Positions 23,535 to 33,305 of a stretch of DNA of 64,000 nt are shown here, piece by piece. Numbering within the stretch: the first letter of the stretch is position 1; every line of letters begins with the position of its first letter. Both the position numbers and the translations under genes were made by a program. Source of the DNA: Deltaproteobacteria bacterium (GTDB lineage: Bacteria; Desulfobacterota; Syntrophia; Syntrophales; UBA2185); NCBI GenBank assembly GCA_026388495.1, contig JAPLJQ010000408.1, positions 10,283 to 74,282 of the forward strand. The letters are read 5' to 3'. Below the pieces are notes generated by a model, which worked only from the letters and a program-made list of their open reading frames with translations, searched no databases and had not been told where the DNA came from.

Positions 23535-24677
23535 TTATCTCATAATCCTTGCGAATAATTCAAGATGGCGGTTCGCCATTTGATCCCACAGGAAGTGCTC
23601 ACGGGTAAGTTTTTCCAGGTTTTGCCCCATGATCTTCAATTGGGAAGGATTGCCGGCCATGGCAAGCAATCCTTCCTGCAGCCCATCCACAGAAGCCTCG
23701 ACGACCATCCCGCCCGCCACCGCGGCGACGTCATCAAAGCCGCACTGGTCTGTTAATAAGACAGGCGTACCGGTAATGCCGGCTTCAAGAACCACGATAG
23801 ACATTGCCTCCTGCCGCGAAGGTATAGCCAGAAAATCCGCTGCCCGGTAAGCATCCGCTTTTTCATCTCCACCGATGTAGCCTGTAAAATGAACCCGGTC
23901 ATTTATACCGGATGCCTCAACCATTTGTTTTAATTCACGGAGCATTCCATCGTCAGGTCCTGCAAAGACGAGATGGTACGCTTTTAATTGTTCATCTTGA
24001 GAGCACCTGCAGAACGCGTCTAAAAGTATATCCGGTCCCTTAATGAGGTTCAAGCGCCCCAGAAAGAGGATCAGTGGGGCATTGCCAATGCCGTAACGCA
24101 TACGGAACTTTTTCCCGTCGCTTTCAGGAAAGTCATCGGGGTTGATGCCGTTGGGAATCACCGACACCTGGCTTGGCTGGATGTCGTATGATTTAAAATG
24201 TTCGATTTCATTTGGCGAAATGGCGATACAGCCATCAGCTTGAAGTATGATTTTCCGGCCGATGAAATGATTATAGAGCTTCTTTAAAACCTTATATCTG
24301 CCGAAGATGGGAAGACAACCGGCGGGACATACGACATAAGACTTTGCGAGCTGCTTTACGGCCCGATAGACCATGATGTTGATCAATGTCCAGTGACTCA
24401 TCATGTGAACCACATCTGCATCGGCAACGAGCTTATTAATCAACCGTTGCGAGGGCTTCGGTATGTAGAAGGGCTTCCAGAGGGATGGCAAGGCGACTAA
24501 ACGCACACCCCCGTTTTCGCAATGCTGTACATAATCCGAAGATAATCCCCTATCGGTTGTCAGAATCGTGCATTGATGACCCGCACGGGCAAGAGATCGG
24601 CTGATTTGAAGGGTTCTTTCCGCGGTCCCTCCCCCCGTTACGGGGTCCAGAGACATGTTGACATTCAATATGTTCAT
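23535..24677 (-). CDS. GT4 glycosyltransferase
   Basis: The start is the ATG at 24677 (MNILNVNMSLDPVTGGGTAE), which overlaps the stop of the upstream epimerase gene; a longer frame to 24809 reads into that gene and is implausible. About 380 residues in a GT-B fold: GGGTAERTLQISRSLARAG (N-terminal donor loop), ISPNEIEHFKSYDIQPSQVS, LFLGRLNLIKGPDILLDAF and the E-x7-E region IPSRQEAMSIVVLEAGITGT. It should add a sugar to the lipid-linked repeat. The sugar and linkage are not readable. Its end lies against the putative transposase remnant. Confidence 0.9.
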   Translation of the reverse strand: MNILNVNMSLDPVTGGGTAERTLQISRSLARAGHQCTILTTDRGLSSDYVQHCENGGVRLVALPSLWKPFYIPKPSQRLINKLVADADVVHMMSHWTLINIMVYRAVKQLAKSYVVCPAGCLPIFGRYKVLKKLYNHFIGRKIILQADGCIAISPNEIEHFKSYDIQPSQVSVIPNGINPDDFPESDGKKFRMRYGIGNAPLILFLGRLNLIKGPDILLDAFCRCSQDEQLKAYHLVFAGPDDGMLRELKQMVEASGINDRVHFTGYIGGDEKADAYRAADFLAIPSRQEAMSIVVLEAGITGTPVLLTDQCGFDDVAAVAGGMVVEASVDGLQEGLLAMAGNPSQLKIMGQNLEKLTREHFLWDQMANRHLELFARIMR

Positions 24678-25621
24678 GAAGCCACAGGGCGTCTTGATGC
24701 AACTATCTGTCGAACAGCCCCTTCGACACCGAGATGGTAATGAAATCCCGTTGCCAATAATTTTTCTGAAGAATAGCGGACATTGCCATAATTGCAGGAA
24801 CCTCTCCACAGCCGTCGCAAAAAATATGGAACGATGACAGGCAGATGAGCCACAGACGAAATTCCCTCGATGGATCGTCCTTGTTGAATCGCCTTACAAA
24901 GGGACCATAAGCCACTGAATGTGTTGAATGGCTCATAATCGCAAGAGACGATAAAGTGTGACGGTTTTTCAAAATGGGTATTCATAAAATACATAGCGGC
25001 ATCAGCGACATCTTCAGCATGAACAATATGCGCACATTCACCACCTTTCAAAAAAACAATTAACCTATCACGCCATTTGCCCCTGATCGGTAGCGCTAAA
25101 ACGCCTGGCCGCCGCTCATCGATGACGTTGGTTGGTCTCAGTATCGCGATATTACAATTATCAATTCCTTTAGCTACTAATTGTTCGGCGGCCCACTTCG
25201 ATTTTTCATAAGTATTTTGGGGGTTACACTTACTTCTTTCATCGATCAACTGCTTATCGGTTAATCCTATTACCCCGACACTGCTTAAATAACAGAAATA
25301 GGCGATTTTCGATGAAGGAATTAAATTCAATATCCTTTCGGTACCTAATACATTGATATCCCACATTTTTGATTCGTTATGAAGTTCGGCGGCACAGTGA
25401 AAAAGATGTGATACATTGTTTAAAAATAATCGCAATACTCGCTCATCCGCAACATCACCGACGAATGCCTGCGTATTGTCGATATGAAATGATTTCTTTC
25501 TTGTTAAAATTCTTACTTCATAGCCTTCTTGCAACAATTTCTGAGTTATCTTACTTCCGACCATGCCAGAAGCGCCTGTAATTGCCGCTATACCCTTAGA
25601 CTTGCCATGTATCATTTTCAC
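24674..25621 (-). CDS. NAD-dependent epimerase/dehydratase (SDR)
   Basis: 315 residues, extended SDR: IAAITGASGMVGSKITQKLL (NAD loop), VSHLFHCAAELHNESKMWD, CYLSSVGVIGLTDKQL and the catalytic Y-x3-K in NTYEKSKWAAEQLV. The C-terminus carries a basic, hydrophobic region (VPYFLRRLWRGSCNYGN) often seen in SDRs that act late in sugar synthesis. The substrate is unknown; 4-epimerase or 4-reductase are the usual roles. It is translationally coupled to the GT4 gene downstream and follows the CgeB-like gene by 23 bases. Confidence 0.82.
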   Translation of the reverse strand: MKMIHGKSKGIAAITGASGMVGSKITQKLLQEGYEVRILTRKKSFHIDNTQAFVGDVADERVLRLFLNNVSHLFHCAAELHNESKMWDINVLGTERILNLIPSSKIAYFCYLSSVGVIGLTDKQLIDERSKCNPQNTYEKSKWAAEQLVAKGIDNCNIAILRPTNVIDERRPGVLALPIRGKWRDRLIVFLKGGECAHIVHAEDVADAAMYFMNTHFEKPSHFIVSCDYEPFNTFSGLWSLCKAIQQGRSIEGISSVAHLPVIVPYFLRRLWRGSCNYGNVRYSSEKLLATGFHYHLGVEGAVRQIVASRRPVAS

Positions 25622-25644
25622 ATTTAGGAACGCCGATATTTTGA

Positions 25645-26700
25645 TTATTTTAAAGCCGTTATCACTTCGTTAGCTCTATGCACCCATGTATGTTCACTTA
25701 ATACTCTTTTCTTGCCGCGCTCGGATATGGTTTTACGTAAATCATCATTCTTTAAATAGAAATCTGTTTTACTTTTGAGTTCATTAATATTTCTAAATGT
25801 GACCATTTCTTTGTCTATCTCGAAATGCTTCTCAACATTCTTTTTATAATCAACTATTTCAAAAGCACCACAAGCCGGAATATCAAATGTCCGTGTATTT
25901 AAACCCTCTATAGAGTGAGGATGATGAATATTAAGAACTATCTTTGAAGAAAGATAGATTTTATTTACAGTTTCACCCGTTGCTTTACCTTTATAATAGG
26001 CTGGGGTTTTCATTCCCTTAAGCATAAAATACTTTGCCCAATGATCACCAAAGACACCTATCTTGTAGTTACGGAGATTTTCAAAAATTTCTACCCTGTT
26101 CTCGAAGGGGAGTCCTATAAAACAAACATCATAAGCATAGACATGCCTATCTTGATCTGTCACCGTAATTTCACTATATCGATTTGGATTTGTCGCCAAT
26201 GGTAAATATCTTACATTTTTTGCCCCTTGTCTTTTAATCTCATCTATGTAGAAGGTATCAAATACAAAAATAAAATCATACCAAAGTACGCAATTTTTAA
26301 AATTAGACTTCCTATAATCATCCTGATTATTATTATGCGTATAAAAAGGTTCATCCCAAACATAACCCACAACAGGACATGACAATACTTCCTTTATTTT
26401 TTCCAAAGTTGCGGGGAAAACAAAGTCGCCTTTTATTATAAATAATAAATCTGGCCTCTCTTTAGATACTACGGAAAGAAATTCCTTATTTTCTTTAATT
26501 AAACTCGCCTTAAGAATTGGATTAAAAATCGGCTTCAGCATCGGAAGTTTTGTTCCAATTTTACTGGCAACGCTTTCTAATATTGTGAACGGTACGTGAT
26601 TTATCAATAGGGTCTTAAAACCCAAAGCCTCAAATGCGTCCTTGATATCGGTGTCAATTCCATAATATTTTGGAGCGCTAATCAGGACGCTTTTATTCAT
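25645..26700 (-). CDS. CgeB-like glycosyltransferase (GT-B)
   Basis: 351 residues. The N-terminal half has a TFEKLGxxx-like region DAFEALGFKTLLINHVP and the motif DLLFIIKGDFVFPATL with VGYVWDEPFYTHNNNQDDY. The C-terminal half has YDVCFIGLPFENRVEIFENL, VLNIHHPHSIEGLNTRTFDI and PACGAFEIVDYKKNVEKHFE, the arrangement of the CgeB/Glyco_trans_1_2 family. Members are cytoplasmic glycosyltransferases found in polysaccharide and spore-coat loci. It starts inside the last codons of the upstream SDR gene. AT-rich compared with the flanking genes, suggesting a separate origin. Confidence 0.85.
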   Translation of the reverse strand: MNKSVLISAPKYYGIDTDIKDAFEALGFKTLLINHVPFTILESVASKIGTKLPMLKPIFNPILKASLIKENKEFLSVVSKERPDLLFIIKGDFVFPATLEKIKEVLSCPVVGYVWDEPFYTHNNNQDDYRKSNFKNCVLWYDFIFVFDTFYIDEIKRQGAKNVRYLPLATNPNRYSEITVTDQDRHVYAYDVCFIGLPFENRVEIFENLRNYKIGVFGDHWAKYFMLKGMKTPAYYKGKATGETVNKIYLSSKIVLNIHHPHSIEGLNTRTFDIPACGAFEIVDYKKNVEKHFEIDKEMVTFRNINELKSKTDFYLKNDDLRKTISERGKKRVLSEHTWVHRANEVITALK

Positions 26701-27629
26701 TGATGTGTTGCTCTGATGACAGACCGCTCAGATTTCATATGGACGAGTCCAACTTTAACACCGATAGTTTTCAAGCCCAGCTCATTTTCCATTTTTAATG
26801 TATCGAAAGAGGTATCTCTGGGACGAGGCGCAAGCCCAGGAAAATAAGAATCCGGAACCGGAGTGATTAATTTTGTATCCAGGTCAAAAACTTCCGCGAC
26901 CTTTAAGGCAAACTGGTAAAGGGATAAATGATCTCTACCAGCCACATGGTATATGCCAGTTCTATGTTGGCGAATCACTTCCCATACGCTTTCTGCACAC
27001 GACCAAGCGAGAAGCGGTTTGGTAAATACATTATCTACAACCTTTATAGGCTTGCCATCTTCCAGGGAACGCACCCACCATACTACGGGGTTATCACGTT
27101 CACCTGGGTATGGCCAACCATACATCAAGATGGGCCGCACGATGGCCCAAGGGATGCTACTTTCACGAACAATATTTTCGGCTTCGACCTTAAGTTGCCC
27201 ATAGTAGTTGATCGGGTTTACTGGCGCAGTTTCGGAGTAAAACGGGGTACGACCGTCAAATACAGCATTTGAGGATATATAAATGAGTCGAGATTTGAAA
27301 ATTTGGCACAGTGCAGCAACGACCTCCGTACCACCTACATTGACTTTTCTAGTCTCTTCGCGATTCCTTTCAGCAAAATCAACGCTTCCGATAGCGGCCG
27401 TATGAATAACAACATCCGGCTTGGCCCATTCAAAAACTGATTGCATCTGCATCATATCTGTCACATCAGCGGCAAGAATAGGAAAGGGCAGTGCTATTGG
27501 CAAAGAACGTTCAGGAAAATAAATTGAGAATCCTTGTATGTCCGTAGGCGCCGACTGCTGGATGGCAACACCGAGCAACCCAGTTCCGCCGGTAATAAGA
27601 ACCCGTTTGACTGCCTTTAAATTTGCCAA
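26697..27629 (-). CDS. RmlD-like NAD-dependent sugar reductase/epimerase
   Basis: 310 residues, SDR fold: VLITGGTGLLGVAIQQSAPT, DVVIHTAAIGSVDFAERNRE, LIYISSNAVFDGRTPFYSE and the catalytic Y-x3-K in NYYGQLKVEAENIV; the RmlD-like C-terminal part contains GIYHVAGRDHLSLYQFALKV. It probably reduces or epimerises a keto sugar. The 267 bases upstream (27630-27896) hold no gene or clear promoter, so this gene may begin a separate transcript. It overlaps the CgeB-like gene by four bases. Confidence 0.85.
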   Translation of the reverse strand: MANLKAVKRVLITGGTGLLGVAIQQSAPTDIQGFSIYFPERSLPIALPFPILAADVTDMMQMQSVFEWAKPDVVIHTAAIGSVDFAERNREETRKVNVGGTEVVAALCQIFKSRLIYISSNAVFDGRTPFYSETAPVNPINYYGQLKVEAENIVRESSIPWAIVRPILMYGWPYPGERDNPVVWWVRSLEDGKPIKVVDNVFTKPLLAWSCAESVWEVIRQHRTGIYHVAGRDHLSLYQFALKVAEVFDLDTKLITPVPDSYFPGLAPRPRDTSFDTLKMENELGLKTIGVKVGLVHMKSERSVIRATHQ

Positions 27630-27896
27630 AATATTACCACCTTTTCTTTAGCTTGAGAACTTTGCAAAAGTTCCTTGGACTAACCGTTATGTTAACGTGC
27701 GAGATAGCCATTTGGATTGTGTGAAAACTGTAGTGGACTGGTTAAACATGATCTATCATCGCAAAAGTTCTTGCTCCAGACGATCGGCTGACCAAGTTGA
27801 AAAAACAAGCAGTAAGAATTATTGGACATTTCTGTTGCCATAAGCCATTCGGGATAGCCGTTTTAAAAACTGAGCAATTAACCGAAAATTCAGGTC

Positions 27897-29645
27897 TCAA
27901 GAGAATGAGATTTGATTATTGTATTCTTCTTCCGGAACCTCTTGTTTTAGAACCTTTCCATTAATAAATCTCAACGCATCTTCGGTAGCTTCAATTTCCA
28001 TTTTGGCTCTACAATCATTGGTCATAGAGCCCATGTGACAGCTTAAAAAACAATTATCTAATTCAACGAGATTACCCGTATATGGTTCATCCTCAAAAAC
28101 ATCTATTGCCGCACCGGTAATTCTGTTGTTTTTCAAGGCATCAAAAAGGTCTTTCTCATTGATGATTCCCCCCCTTGACGTATTAATAATTACAGATTGG
28201 TGTTTCATAATTTCAATTTCATTTTTTGTTATAAGATTCTTTGAGAGAGGAGATAATGGGATATGAAGCGAAATAATGTCTGCTGTTGCATAAATAGTTT
28301 CTTTATCAACGTGTTGAGCATGATACATTTCGTAGAGATTATTGTTTGGCTTCAGGTCGTTGACCAAAATTTTGCGAGGATCAAAACCCTGCAAATGACG
28401 CAAAACAATGCTTCCTATTCTACCGGTGCCAATGATTCCGATGGTTTTTGTAGCAATTCGTTCTCCGTTAATTCGTTGCCAAATACCTGAACGTAGTTTA
28501 CGGTCGATTAGCGGCAAGTAACGCATAAGGTTAAGCATGTGGGCTATAGTGAGTTCGCCTACAGCGGCAGAGGGTGCATCGGGCGTGTAAGTTACCCTTA
28601 TGCCCAAATCACGAGCGGCCTGTAGGTCAACGCCGTCTACCCCTATACCCACACGCGCAATTAGTTTCAGGCGTTTCGAATTTTCCATGACCTTGCGAGT
28701 GATTTTTTCAGTACCTGCAATAACCACGTCATAATCTTTATATAAATCTTTACATTCTTCTTCTTTTAATCTGCGTCCGATGGGATTAATAACATATTTA
28801 AGATTAAGTTGATCATTAAGAAGATGAATTGGTTTGGGATCGATATTGCCGAATGGCACGGTACTAATAAAAACTCGTTTCTCCCCTTTTTTGATAATTC
28901 CAATTTGGCTTGATGAATTCTCAACATTTTTTTTTTCAATTTCTTTATAGGATAAATGTTGGTCGTCAAATCCATTTTGCTTCAACCATCTTTCTACAAT
29001 CGGAACTTGCCAGATGTAATCTATATCCCAAATTCCATCCTGTTGAATTACAGGATAAATGTTTGACCCCAACACGCTTTCAAAAGAATCATCTTTCGTT
29101 ATTGAGTTTAAAATTACATCTGTTTTTACAGTCATTATTCGACGGTCAAGAAAGTACACATTATCAGTAGAATGTGTTGTTGTTCGTCGTATTAAATGAT
29201 TCTCTTTAAGGTCAAAAATACTGTCGGGGCTAAATTCGGCTCTATGCATAGCCGAAGCCACCGAATGATAAGATGGGTTTTTTTCCAACTGACTAATGTT
29301 GTTGTCAATCATAGTAGGGAGAATGCAGGGTGAATTGCCAAGCAAAATTGTTACGGTACGAGGCGTATCACCTAATAGTTTGACACTTTGATGAACAGCA
29401 TTTCGGACTTCTTCGGTAAGAGTGGGTTGTGAATGCTCACGAATCAGCAGGTTCAGTCCATTCATATTTTTTCCTATTTCTGCCACTTGATTAGAATCGG
29501 TGGATAAGAAAACCGATTGAATTTCGATGGAGTTTAAGGCCGCCAAAATTGGGTATTTGATGATTGGTCTTCCTAAAATTGGAAATGTGAATCGGTTGAA
29601 ACTTAAATTTTCTTCTTTCGCAAAAATTATTGCAATATGTTTCAT
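27897..29645 (-). CDS. Fusion of degenerate cytidylyltransferase domain and D-2-hydroxyacid dehydrogenase
   Basis: The start is the ATG at 29645 (GGAGG five bases upstream); 582 residues. Residues about 1-240 resemble NeuA-type cytidylyltransferases (FPILGRPIIKYPILAAL, SVFLSTDSNQVAEIG, WDIDYIWQVPIVERWLKQNG), but the usual RxGSKxxPxKN nucleotide loop is replaced by AKEENLSFNRFTF. Residues about 265-570 are a PGDH-type dehydrogenase: NAD loop GIIGTGRIGSIVLRHL, catalytic Arg in IARVGIGVDGVDLQAA, Glu in AIDVFEDEPYTG and His in SCHMGSMTNDC. The dehydrogenase should interconvert a 2-keto and 2-hydroxy acid; the first domain may only bind substrate. The lone paralogue at 37385-38164 keeps the loop. 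Confidence 0.85.
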   Translation of the reverse strand: MKHIAIIFAKEENLSFNRFTFPILGRPIIKYPILAALNSIEIQSVFLSTDSNQVAEIGKNMNGLNLLIREHSQPTLTEEVRNAVHQSVKLLGDTPRTVTILLGNSPCILPTMIDNNISQLEKNPSYHSVASAMHRAEFSPDSIFDLKENHLIRRTTTHSTDNVYFLDRRIMTVKTDVILNSITKDDSFESVLGSNIYPVIQQDGIWDIDYIWQVPIVERWLKQNGFDDQHLSYKEIEKKNVENSSSQIGIIKKGEKRVFISTVPFGNIDPKPIHLLNDQLNLKYVINPIGRRLKEEECKDLYKDYDVVIAGTEKITRKVMENSKRLKLIARVGIGVDGVDLQAARDLGIRVTYTPDAPSAAVGELTIAHMLNLMRYLPLIDRKLRSGIWQRINGERIATKTIGIIGTGRIGSIVLRHLQGFDPRKILVNDLKPNNNLYEMYHAQHVDKETIYATADIISLHIPLSPLSKNLITKNEIEIMKHQSVIINTSRGGIINEKDLFDALKNNRITGAAIDVFEDEPYTGNLVELDNCFLSCHMGSMTNDCRAKMEIEATEDALRFINGKVLKQEVPEEEYNNQISFS

Positions 29646-29766
29646 CTTATCCTCCATTTGTCACATCACAGAAATCATGTTTGTTCGCAGGGATATAAAA
29701 AAAGGCTACCTAAGAACCCCCCAAAAACAGCGACTTTCAAAATTCTTTTCCTTACTATTTACGTTG

Positions 29767-31557
29767 TCACGGATTTGCTAATGACATTAGACATTCCCTA
29801 AAGCGATTTATGCTAATTTTATCTGTTTTCTCAAAGTATTTTTCATGTAATTTTTGGCCATGATATACGAAACGGGCACGTCTCTCTTCACTAACAGTTT
29901 TATAGAACAGTATGTTTTTCAAAAGATCTTCAGCAGTATAGCAAATTTTTAGCATATCATCTGGCACAGATGATATTGCCGGATTATGAGTCAACTCTGT
30001 AAGACTACCAACTATGATTACGGGAATTCCTTTAGATAGTGATTCTAAAACTACACTTGAGGATGAAGAGACAAATACACAGGCATTTCTCAGGGCCGAG
30101 CTAAGATCGCCTTCATGATAATAAAATCTTTCTTTAATATTTTTAGAGTCAAGGTATTCAAAGATTTCTTCACGATCAGAAGAAGGATGAAACTTTATGA
30201 GACACATAATTTCCTTATCAGATATTTTTATTGTTTCTTGAGCAATATTGAGAATTTCAAATGCCTTGTTTGTGACTAAAGGTAATGCAAACACTACATA
30301 CTCTCTCTTATCTGCGTCATCATCAAGGACATCCCACAAATGTTGATATCCTAATGCTGGAACAACACATGTTTTTAGACCCTTATTGTAATACTTCACA
30401 TATTCTTCTGCTTCCTTCCCAATAACTCCCACAACATCCGGTATTATACCTGCGGCATCTTCCATTTTTGTCGGCTGCAAATGCATACCATATTCTGAGA
30501 AATATGGTACTTCATAACCAAAGATCGGGACAGACGGATATGCGCGGCGGAATCCCATATTCTGCGCTTTATCCACAATCTGATTTTCGAACCAATCGAT
30601 GATGCCTTGAATTTCTATTGAACATTCTTTTAATCTCTTTGGTAATCTATAATTGAGCAACGCATTGATACGTCCGTCAATATTTTCAAATAAGTGTTCA
30701 TTCCATATTGATGAAATATCGATTGCACGAAAGGTAACACTTTTGCGTTTGAAAGTTACTATCCTAAATATATGACCGATAGACCATATGTAATCATAAA
30801 ATCTCAAGAAATCTTCTCTAATGATAAAGGGCGGATCATTTTGCCGCATCAATCGATAGGTCTTGGTAAAATCATGGATATCAATAAACGTAGGCAAATA
30901 AACCCAATCAGCCTTGATCAGATCCGTGAAATTGACATAATGCCTACTTTCAAAGTTCCCATCATTAAAACTATATGGAAAAACAAATTCATCAATGATC
31001 CATTCCCCCCCTTCCGAATTGAAGGTTAATTTAAGGTTGTGTGTCTTTTTGGCTGCTTGATGTTTCTTGAAGGCTTCGAATAATCCATAAACAATAGAAC
31101 CCACCATTTTAATCTGTCGTTGCCCCATGATCAGGGACTTTACACACTCGTTTTTATCAATTCTCGTTTTCCAAAGTTCAGTGATAGATATCTTTACCTG
31201 GATGCCAAGTGGAATTAACGATTTGATGACCTTGCCTAAGCCCCGGCTACAGCATACAATCTCTGTAGGTAAATCTTCTTTGATAATTTCTCGCGCATAC
31301 AAGGCATAACATACCTCCTGAAAAAAGAAATAGCCGAACGTATCGCGACTTGCTATTGGAGTCACCCACCAATCAATATTATCTCTGAATAAAGCACTTA
31401 TTTCATCAATAAAAAAGGTGAACTCGTCTTTTACTTCCTTGGCAAGGGCGTTAAAATGATACGGATTGAACAATAGACGCTTTCCTGGGACTGAAGCATA
31501 CTGTTGATGAACAAGATAGCTGGGATGCAGAATTAAAATGCTTGAGGGTTTTGTCAC
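29767..31557 (-). CDS. Unassigned surface-carbohydrate protein, GT-B-like C-terminus
   Basis: 596 residues without clear membrane segments. I cannot place it firmly. The C-terminal third has features shared by CDP-glycerol/KpsS-like GT-B transferases: MCLIKFHPSSDREEIFEYL, YYHEGDLSSALRNACVFVSS, SSSVVLESLSKGIPVIIVG. The middle part has long charged helices and EYGMHLQPTKMEDAAG. It may be a large glycosyl- or polyol-phosphate transferase; proteins named TIGR04326 surface carbohydrate biosynthesis are one possible family. It ends 110 bases before the fusion gene and abuts a methyltransferase gene upstream. AT-rich. Confidence 0.7.
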   Translation of the reverse strand: MTKPSSILILHPSYLVHQQYASVPGKRLLFNPYHFNALAKEVKDEFTFFIDEISALFRDNIDWWVTPIASRDTFGYFFFQEVCYALYAREIIKEDLPTEIVCCSRGLGKVIKSLIPLGIQVKISITELWKTRIDKNECVKSLIMGQRQIKMVGSIVYGLFEAFKKHQAAKKTHNLKLTFNSEGGEWIIDEFVFPYSFNDGNFESRHYVNFTDLIKADWVYLPTFIDIHDFTKTYRLMRQNDPPFIIREDFLRFYDYIWSIGHIFRIVTFKRKSVTFRAIDISSIWNEHLFENIDGRINALLNYRLPKRLKECSIEIQGIIDWFENQIVDKAQNMGFRRAYPSVPIFGYEVPYFSEYGMHLQPTKMEDAAGIIPDVVGVIGKEAEEYVKYYNKGLKTCVVPALGYQHLWDVLDDDADKREYVVFALPLVTNKAFEILNIAQETIKISDKEIMCLIKFHPSSDREEIFEYLDSKNIKERFYYHEGDLSSALRNACVFVSSSSSVVLESLSKGIPVIIVGSLTELTHNPAISSVPDDMLKICYTAEDLLKNILFYKTVSEERRARFVYHGQKLHEKYFEKTDKISINRFRECLMSLANP

Positions 31558-31559
31558 AA

Positions 31560-32375
31560 TTAAAAAAGCAAACTTATGGGCAAGCTAAGTTCCACCCTAA
31601 TGTCATCGTTTCTAATATTAGGCGCCTTTTGTAAATAGAAAACAGCAAAAACTAAATCATGATAGGGCGTCCTTGCTGTTTCCGATGGCTTTCCCCAATA
31701 GCCATAAGCACCAATTAAAAGTGGCTGAGGCAATAGATTTTTAAAAAGTTTAAACGCATCTCGTATATTAAATACCACGTAATTAGCTCGTTCTGGTTTT
31801 TCTTCATTACAAAAGAATTGTATATATTGGTAACTCCTATCTATGTCATTTAAACCTTCGCGGTCTGTCAGACGGAGAGATATTACTAAATGACCACCTT
31901 CGTTGACTCCATGCCAGCATGCCGCCACGATTTTTTCTGTTTCGATATTCCAATCCGCGCAACCTAGTGAAGCTACAATGTCATATTCGGATTGGGTATT
32001 GATATTTAAAATATCATCGTTAATCAGTGTTACCGGCTGTTCAAAATTAATGTTGCGTTTCGCGAAAGTAATTGCATCAGAATTGATATCTACCCCAGTA
32101 TATGATTGGAAAGAATATTTTTCACCCAAAGCCTTACCAAGTCCACCACAGGCACAGCCAACATCTAAAATCTTTCCCAACGATTCTTTTTCGCCAGCGA
32201 TTCTTTCAAAAACCCATTTTTCTGACTTATAGAGGTCGTCCCATCTTTGACGGTTGTTACCATAATATTCACTAATTTGGGAGGATTGATACACTATATT
32301 TTTTTTCGCTACTTTACTTGCCATAAGATAGTCCTCCCAATCTATGTCTTTGTCTATGGCAGAAAACGCCGACAT
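31560..32375 (-). CDS. Class I SAM methyltransferase
   Basis: 271 residues. The Rossmann core shows ILDVGCACGGLGKALGEKY (motif I), TGVDINSDAITFAKRNI, DIVASLGCADWNIETEKIV and HGVNEGGHLVISLRLTD. An N-terminal helical stretch YYGNNRQRWDDLYKSEKWVF is like that of sugar methyltransferases in O-antigen loci. The C-terminal half mentions no membrane segment. Its start overlaps the end of the FkbM gene by 22 bases. The substrate is unknown, presumably a sugar intermediate of this block. Confidence 0.85.
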   Translation of the reverse strand: MSAFSAIDKDIDWEDYLMASKVAKKNIVYQSSQISEYYGNNRQRWDDLYKSEKWVFERIAGEKESLGKILDVGCACGGLGKALGEKYSFQSYTGVDINSDAITFAKRNINFEQPVTLINDDILNINTQSEYDIVASLGCADWNIETEKIVAACWHGVNEGGHLVISLRLTDREGLNDIDRSYQYIQFFCNEEKPERANYVVFNIRDAFKLFKNLLPQPLLIGAYGYWGKPSETARTPYHDLVFAVFYLQKAPNIRNDDIRVELSLPISLLF

Positions 32376-33289
32376 AAGGCCTTTACCAAAAACATGAGGT
32401 TATCAAACCTTGACTCTGCCTTCGCCCACCGAAATACATGATTAATTCGTTCTCGAAAATCTTCTCCTTCGCCCGCGACAATTATTTCTAACATTTCGGC
32501 CTGGTCAATAGCATCGTATGCAAGACCTGGGGACTCCGCAGCAATATAAATTGCAACGGCTTTCATCAACTCCTCACGTGCGGGACTGATTCCGATTTCC
32601 TTGAGTTTACTTAAGTGTGCTCGGTACCGTATTAGATCTGGTACATAAAGCGCCTTACCCCAAATAGGCTCGCCGTCATAGTGTAGATGACTAACCTTGG
32701 AAGGTCGCGCGTTGTCGATTTGAAGATGGACAAGTCTAAAATCCCGAGTTCGAAGGAAAGCATCAATATCCGAGAAATAGCCCTGTCCAACCCACACAGG
32801 CACCAACTCGAACTCTACTTTAATAAGTTTTAGATTCCCCACCTCAAGCAGTGCGGAGGCGCCTTGTAGAACTTGATAATCGTGCCCCTCCACATTTATG
32901 TCAAGGGCATCGACCGCTTCGTAATGACCTGCTAAATGCTGATCCAATGAAGTACAGGCTACCTTAACTTCCTTTACGATCAACATGCTATCAAACCCGA
33001 AGCGATGGACAAAATCCGATACGGGCTTGTGGAAAGACGATGCACGCTCGTCACTCGCTACAAAGAAGGGAGCAGTTCCTGTTTCGTTCGAGATGCAAAG
33101 TGGAAGTTTTCCCTCATCGGAACGGGTCGGTTCGAAATCGCAGATCTTTAACCGATCAGAGGGAAGATGTTTCCAAGGATGCTTCAGGTCACCGCCCGAA
33201 CCTACATCTACAAAGCCAATATCTGACTCCACCTGATTCAATACATAACGACAGAAATATCTTATCCTTTTTTCGGTGACAATTGCCAT
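32354..33289 (-). CDS. FkbM-family methyltransferase
   Basis: 311 residues. FkbM features are visible: IGFVDVGSGGDLKHPW as an altered motif I, LPLCISNETGTAPFFVA, TSLDQHLAGHYEAVDALDIN and the family hallmark NVEGHDYQVLQGASALLE, followed by LIKVEFELVPVW. FkbM proteins O-methylate hydroxyls of sugars and polyketides. Residues past about 235 are an extra helical tail of unknown role. It lies between the aminotransferase and another methyltransferase gene. Confidence 0.88.
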   Translation of the reverse strand: MAIVTEKRIRYFCRYVLNQVESDIGFVDVGSGGDLKHPWKHLPSDRLKICDFEPTRSDEGKLPLCISNETGTAPFFVASDERASSFHKPVSDFVHRFGFDSMLIVKEVKVACTSLDQHLAGHYEAVDALDINVEGHDYQVLQGASALLEVGNLKLIKVEFELVPVWVGQGYFSDIDAFLRTRDFRLVHLQIDNARPSKVSHLHYDGEPIWGKALYVPDLIRYRAHLSKLKEIGISPAREELMKAVAIYIAAESPGLAYDAIDQAEMLEIIVAGEGEDFRERINHVFRWAKAESRFDNLMFLVKALCRRFLP

Positions 33290-33305
33290 ATCATGGGATT
33301 AAAGC

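Noticed and set aside
27630..27896. Small gene or RNA in the 267-base gap
   Set aside because: No start with a ribosome site, no hairpin with a T-run and no repeat was seen.
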